From: Begonia masoniana
Taxonomy: Eukaryota; Streptophyta; Magnoliopsida; Cucurbitales; Begoniaceae
Length of the DNA: 64,000 bases
Assembly: GCA_022432975.1 (NCBI GenBank)
Contig: CM039502.1
Coordinates: 75,170,286-75,234,285, forward strand
Reading direction: 5' to 3'
This document shows, piece by piece, positions 59,252 through 64,000 of the stretch; within the stretch, counting starts at the first letter, position 1; every line of letters starts with the position of its first letter. The notes beneath the pieces are model-generated. The model was not told where the DNA came from. It searched no databases and saw nothing but the letters and a program-made list of their open reading frames with translations. The position numbers and the translations under genes are program-made.

Positions 59252-60333
59252 TCAACTTGGTTCAATATCCCCCTCCAAATGGAACGGTCTGGGAAGAATG
59301 GTCAGTTTGGTACGAAGTTCCTGAAACCTGGCAACGACGAGTGGTTTGGTGAGGCAGTCAGCAAGTTGATCAGCTGAAGAGGCATAAGCGAGTTGTAAAT
59401 GCCCAGCCTTAACCTTCTCTCGAACAAAATGTTAGTCTATTTCGACGTGTTTGGAACGAGAATGAAGAATGGGGTTAGAGGCGAGACTGAGCGTGCTGAT
59501 GTTGTCACAATACAGAATTGGAGGCAAAAGAGGAGGAAGACACAGCACAGTTTGCCAGAGCACGGTATTCAGACTCAGTGTTGGACCGAGAGATAGCTCG
59601 TTGTTTCGACGATGACCAAGAAATGAGGTTGTGACCAAGAAAGACACAATCGCCTCTAGTGCTTTGGTGATCATCGGGGCATGACGCCCAATTAGTATCA
59701 GTGTAGCAGAATAGAGTATGGTCACTATGGTGTTGAAGGAAGAGGCCGAGATGAGTAGTACCCTGTAAATAACCCAGGACATGCTTGATAGAGAGCATGT
59801 GAAGATCAGTTGGAGAATGCATGAATTGACAAAGTTTATTGACGGCAAAGGAGATGTCCGGTCTCGTGATGGTGCAGTACTGAAGAGCACCAAGGATGCT
59901 CCGGTATGTAGTGATATCAGATAATGGTTGCCCAGCATGTATAGAGAGAGGGAGAAGTGCCAGAGGAGTGGAATGAGGTTTAGAATCCAACATACCAGTT
60001 TTAAGGAGTAAGTCCTGGATGTATTTGGTTTGGCTTAAGTGAAGCCCAACAGAATTCCTGTGAACCTCAATTCCCAAGAAGAAATGCAAGTCACCAAGAT
60101 CTTTGATGGCAAATAGGTGAGAGAGATGCTAGATAAGATCGGAGACCAGAGCTGATGACGATCCTGTGATAATGATGTCATCAACGTATACTAAAAACAA
60201 CCAGAATATCAGTGGCAATGTGATAAATGAACATAGAGCTGTCCGCCTGAGATGCTGTGAAACCCCACTGGAGAAGAGCGGTGCTTAACTTGAGAAAACA
60301 AGCCCAGGGTGATTGTTTTAAACCATAGAGGGA
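59252..60333 (-). pseudogene. Copia RT C-terminal half and RNase H
   Basis: Minus strand. It starts with S-L-Y-G-L-K-Q-S-P, then Y-V-D-D-I-I-I-T-G (about 60190), where a 1-bp shift breaks the frame. H-F-F-L-G-I-E-V-H and TKYIQDLLLKTGM follow, then the RNase H region C-Y-T-D-T-N-W-A-S and T-E-S-E-Y-R-A-L-A (about 59560). A short deletion follows, and the frame resumes with Y-C-D-N-I-S-T-L-S-L-A, S-K-H-V-E-I-D and Q-L-A-D-C-L-T-K-P. A stop replaces the Tyr after S-K-H-V-E-I-D. Confidence 0.83.
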
Positions 60334-60464
60334 ACGATTGTAACAACCAGCACCTTGGCCAGGTATTTTTCCCGCAATTAATTATGGTGTGATTTATGTA
60401 ATAAAGAGATTTTAAATGAAAGTAGGTTTAGTGGCAGAATTGTAATTAAGTTAGTTTTATTTAG

Positions 60465-60472
60465 TATAAATA
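60465..60472 (+). promoter_or_regulatory. TATA-like box of LTR D
   Basis: TATAAATA, about 126 bp inside the LTR, followed after about 120 bp by the first donor-like site. Confidence 0.5.
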
Positions 60473-61251
60473 GAAATTGGAAAGTCTAAAACCTCATTTA
60501 AACCCTCCTGTAGCTGACATTTCCCTCTGGCGATTTCCTTCTTCAGCAACCGATTTCTCCTCCTCCTTCTTCGACGATTCAAAGCTCGAGGTAAGATTTG
60601 GACAATGTGTTTACTGATTAGTCATTTGAGAGTTTATTAGAGATTAAGATTCAGGTTTTCTGAGGAAGTTGAAGTATCATGGTAGATATAGCTATTATCA
60701 TAGCATTTATGATTGTTGTAGATAATAAGTAGAAATAATGAACGTTGGCCGAGCCTGGATAGTTGGTGAACCCAAATACCATTATTGTTTAGCTGAGGTT
60801 TTTATGCACACTAGGTGGCTGATATAATGCTCGAATGGAAATGAGTTAGACTTCTAGGATATATACTTAGTTAAAAAGCTACCATTCTAGAATATTAGAC
60901 TACTTAGGATTTATTTTCTTACATTAATATGTGAAATGTCTTAGGTGGGAAAAACTCCAAGTGAAGGAAAGACATTGCTAAGGAATCCAGGTAAGTGAGT
61001 GTATTAAGATTTCCGGCCATTAGGGCCCTACATCACAAGGACACTAGGTTGGTTTCGTCTCTAATGTTCAGATAGTTTTTATGAAATTGGCTGTTCTGGT
61101 ATGATGCTTGGCTTATATTACAATATGTTATCTGTTGTATCATGTATGACTCTTTCCGTAGTCTAATGATTTGAGTCCATTCCTATGTCTGTATTATGAT
61201 TTATCTTCCAAGTATACGAAAATGTTTTATGTGCAAGCCTCTTTATGAATA

Positions 61252-61590
61252 AGATAAGAATATGAAACGTATGCAACTATGATTAAGTGAGGGTTGGGGC
61301 GGTTTGGCCATGTCACTGTCCAGAAATGGACCAAGATTACTGCCCGAGAGGGGGCCATGTACACGCGCACTTTGCTTACCCCCCCTTCGGCACTAATCCC
61401 TCCTTAATCCATGTTATGTAAATGATGAACAAGAACATGAAAAGAACAAGAACATGAAACGTATGAAGCCTTGATTAAGTGAGAGTTGGGGGCGGTTTTG
61501 TACATGTCACTGTCCAGGAATGGACCATGATTCTTGCCCGCAATTGCCATGTACACGCGCACTGCCTACCCCCCTTCGGCACAAACTCCT
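61252..61590 (+). repeat. Tandem block of LTR D (2 units of about 190 bp)
   Basis: Each unit contains TGATTAAGTGAG, ATGTCACTGTCCAG, CCATGTACACGCGCAC and CCTTCGGCAC. It lies just 5' of the conserved core. Confidence 0.82.
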
Positions 61591-62248
61591 CCTTAATCCA
61601 TGATATGAAAACGATGAACAAGAATATGATTCCCATGATTTGAAAATGAATGAGAACATAAGCATGATTTCCGATTTGAGTAAGAGATGTGAACATGATT
61701 TTATTTAGTAAGCATGTATTTGTTGCACTCATTACTAAGCATTAGGCTTATAGTTTGAACTTTATGATGTAGGTGACGAAACAGCAGGTGAGGACTTCAC
61801 TTAGAAGAAAATGCTTAGGTATGGTTGCTGGTTGATGCTCATGGTGATGATTTGTGGCTGAGAAGTGATTTTAACCCGTGGAGTGTTGCTTTCAGTACAA
61901 TTTAATAAGATCTATGATAAGATTTCATTGATAGGAAAAGAATTTCTTTATGTCAATAGATATCTGACTTGTAAGTACAAGTTTAAGTTTAAGAAAGTTC
62001 CAGATTTAAGAATCTTCTTTATGTGATAAGTCTTCCGCTACGAGCTTAAGTTAATGATTGCGAGGTTCATGTGTATAGGGATTTTGGTAAAGGGAGTTGA
62101 GTTCTTTTAAAAAGGGGAAGAATTTAAGTCTCAACCTCGATCGATGTAATCAGTAGATGTTCGGTTATTGTTGAGCGGTGGATGTGCTCAGTAGATGTAA
62201 TCGGTAGATGTTCGGTTACTGTTGAGCGGTGGATGTGCTGAGTAGATG

Positions 62249-62620
62249 TAATCGGTAGATGTGGAATATTACTGTTGAGCGGTGAATGTCGCTCGACAGA
62301 AATGACCGGTGGATGCTGGGTGAATGAGTCATCCGGCTGACGTCATCGGTAGATGTGGGATATTACTGTTGAGCAGTGGATGTCGCTCGACAGAAATAAC
62401 TGGTGGATGCTGGGTTAATGAGTCATCTGGCTGTCGTCATCGGTAGATGTGAGATATTACTGTTGAGCAGTGGATGTCGCTTAACAGAAATGACCGGTGG
62501 ATGCTGAGTGAATGAGTCATCCGGCTGACGTCATCGGTAGATGTGGGATATTATTGTTGCGCGGTGGATGACGCTCGACAGAAATGAGCGGTGGATGTGA
62601 ACAACAGAGGTTAATTCGAT
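62249..62620 (+). repeat. 94-bp tandem repeat in the LTR D word block
   Basis: CATCGGTAGATGT recurs at 62344, 62438 and 62532 (94-bp steps), with an earlier copy near 62250. Each unit carries CGACAGAAATGA, a CGGTGGATGC word and GAGTCATCCGGCTGACGTCA; the middle unit has TGTCGTCA instead. Confidence 0.9.
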
Positions 62621-62809
62621 TGTCTGTTGATTCTTTTCTTTAAATAGATATTTCCCCAAATGATTTTAAATGACTTCGAATTTTGATTGGAATTTCTTTA
62701 AAAACGTATTTATATATATACACAAAAAAAGGAATTAGGTTGACATTTTGATTACGAATATGATTACACAAAATTCTCGACCCGTCGGGTTTCGTGTCTT
62801 GACAACGAT

Positions 62810-63346
62810 GGAGTTTACATACATGATCTGGTCGAGTAGGATCAATAAAGCCTTGAGGCTGATGCATATAGACATCTTCCAGAAGATTCCCATGAAGAAA
62901 CGCATTATGGACATCTAATTGTCTGATGCGCCAATGCTGAGAGATTGCAAGACTGAGAATTAATCTGATAGTGGTTGACTTAATAACAGGATTGAACGTT
63001 TCATGGAAGTCCAGACCCTGAGTTTGTTGGAACCCCTTGGCGACTAGGCGAGCCTTGAATCTGTCAGTAGACACATCCGGGTGAAGCTTAATTCGATAGA
63101 CCCATTTAGAGCTGATGACTCGAGAGTCCGTTGGTTTAAGAACAAGAGACCAGGTGCCCTGAGATTAAAGGGCATCAAACTCAAGTTCCATGGCAGCATA
63201 CCACTCAGGAAGGCGGGAAGCTTCGTTGAAAGAGGTGGGTTCGCACAGAACGGTACCGGCAACACTGTAGAAGACCCGCTTTTTGGAGATGTCAGACTTG
63301 GCCCGCGTGACCGTGGTTTTCTCATTTACAGTTGGCGGACAGGGAT
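62810..63346 (-). pseudogene. Copia RT N-terminal half
   Basis: Minus strand: E-A-S-R-L-P-E-W, then a TAA in the D-A-L region (about 63168). KWVYRIK, then R-F-K-A-R-L-V-A-K-G-F-Q-Q (about 63060), Q-L-D-V-H-N-A-F-L-H-G and PDHVCKLH follow, where LTR D cuts in. The first catalytic Asp word (L-D-V) is present. Confidence 0.83.
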
Positions 63347-64000
63347 TGTAACGACCCCAGTAGGGCCGAGACATAATTCATGACTTTCTTAATCATTTAA
63401 TTCTTACTTTCAGCACCTTGTTCATTATCAGTATTATATTTTTTTCTTTTTAAGTTATACCCCTTTATATTTTTTTTTAAAACATAACTTGGCTCAAGAC
63501 GTCACACGCGATTCATTAAACATCGTTCAGCAATGAAATAAATTACACATCTGCCGGCGAGCAGTGCAAAATGCTTCAGCCGATGAGCAGGAACTTCGAC
63601 TCTTAATTGCATCTACCGATAAAGACGTAAACCCCACATCTGCCGATCATAAAACGACAGAACTCATTACTTATTCACTTGCTCCTGCCGGTCGCTAAAC
63701 GACAAGCACAGAGCTCGAGTGAAAATCTACATCGCCCGGTCACTAGACGACAAAACTTCACTTACATCATCCGATATTTGAAATACACTACATCACCCGG
63801 TCACTAGACGACAAAACTACGTTTATATCATCCGATAGACATGTGCCTCCCACGTGACTACTTAACATCGCCAGTAAGAGGCATCATCCGGTGGGCAACA
63901 ATTGTCCCCATCCACCGATGACATCAGCCGGATGATGTCCTCATTCAACAGAGACATCATCCGGTAAGCATGTGCAATACACGTGACTCACTTACCTCAA
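63347..64000 (-). mobile_element. LTR F (minus), 3' part, runs off the window
   Basis: The plus strand begins TGTAACGACCCCAG, the inverse of a GGGTCGTTACA 3' terminus. From 63540 on it carries inverted CATCTGCCG, CATCTACCGAT, CATCACCCGG and CATCCGG words, matching the word blocks of LTRs B and D in opposite sense. The rest, and any TSD, lie outside. It interrupts the copia relic. Confidence 0.72.

Larger units (their letters stand above)
60339..62804 (+). mobile_element. Solo LTR D (2466 bp, plus) with TSD ACGAT
   Basis: Runs TGTAACAACC to GTGTCTTGACA with a perfect ACGAT duplication (60334-60338 and 62805-62809), inside copia RT. Order inside: TATAAATA at 60465; a leader ending AG/GTAAGA at 60591; a second donor-like CCAG/GTAAGT at 60992; a two-unit tandem block (about 61252-61590); the core CATTACTAAGCATTAGGCTTA...GATGTAGGTGACGA (61727-61780); and CGGTAGATG/CGGTGGATG words (62140-62610), including a 94-bp tandem repeat and TGACGTCA sites at 62338 and 62526. 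No coding sequence. Confidence 0.92.
59036..63346 (-). mobile_element. Ty1/copia relic (minus), split by solo LTR D
   Basis: Reading on minus from the right, the copia RT start (63325-62810) is followed by solo LTR D (60339-62804), then the rest of RT and RNase H (60333-59252), a polypurine tract (GGAGGGGGA near 59270) and a probable 3' LTR (about 59268-59036). RT wording resembles RE1/Retrofit-type elements, unlike the copia at 3-13.7 kb. Integrase and gag would lie beyond 63346 but are cut off by LTR F. Stops and frameshifts are present. Confidence 0.82.

Noticed and set aside
59399..59596. Plus-strand ORF at 59.4 kb
   Set aside because: It is antisense to the copia RNase H relic, whose minus-strand reading is clear.

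Overview
The window is a stretch of plant nuclear DNA, almost certainly from a eudicot. It has spliced genes with GT-AG introns, CT-rich leaders, AT-rich intergenic DNA and the usual plant transposon families (Ty1/copia, Ty3/gypsy, MULE, MITEs). The species cannot be fixed from sequence alone. Two blocks, about 1-33.4 kb and 57.8-64 kb, are nested transposons. Between them lies a gene island of about 20 kb with four host genes, all on the plus strand.

Left block: a satellite-like 105-bp tandem array (1-1497) is followed by a stretch resembling the core of a long LTR. At 3171-13774 sit two Tork/Tnt1-like copia elements in direct tandem that share a central LTR (LTR-int-LTR-int-LTR). The whole array is flanked by one 5-bp target duplication, GAACC, so it began as a single insertion. 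The first copy is riddled with one-base indels and odd homopolymers and looks like uncorrected sequence. The array lies in a decayed minus-strand Ty3/gypsy element (about 2.4-23.2 kb), which is further split by two solo LTRs (15385-17895 and 19682-21777). The 5' side of this gypsy is joined directly to a copia reverse-transcriptase fragment (23.2-23.9 kb). Next is an 8.36-kb MULE (24661-33018) with a perfect 9-bp target duplication, long terminal inverted repeats and two divergent decayed ORFs: a MURA-like transposase on minus and a second plant-transposon protein on plus. A third solo LTR (26675-28928) interrupts it. A piece of the MULE end plus flanking host DNA was then tandemly duplicated.

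Gene island: (1) 33637-38154, a P-class PPR protein like Arabidopsis PPR596 (At1g80270), predicted mitochondrial. (2) 41337-45983, a nine-exon GH31 glucosidase of the plant sulfoquinovosidase-like clade, whose assembled sequence carries two single-base frameshifts. (3) 47623-50480, a triacylglycerol lipase of the SDP1 type (patatin domain). (4) 52391-52984, an intronless EF-hand protein (CML35/36-like). MITEs and TE ends lie close to the promoters of the PPR and GH31 genes. The genes share no obvious pathway; they are ordinary separate plant loci.

Right block: a minus-strand copia relic (about 59.0-63.3 kb) is split by a 2.47-kb solo LTR (60339-62804, TSD ACGAT) and bounded by two more LTRs of the same type (57777-59.0 kb and 63347 to the window end).

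Most interesting is the shared modular build of these 2.1-2.5 kb LTRs. Each has TG...CA ends with GTAACRCCC-like termini, donor-like AGGTAAGT sites, a tandem array that changes length and sequence between copies and sits just before a conserved core (TTACTAAGCATTAGGCTTA...GTAGGTGACGA), and a block of short repeated words near the 3' end. The words come in two types: ATCGGYAGATG, some copies next to perfect TGACGTCA bZIP-type sites, and GGCGATYGAT. The 1.5-kb satellite at the window start appears to be one of these arrays, hugely expanded.
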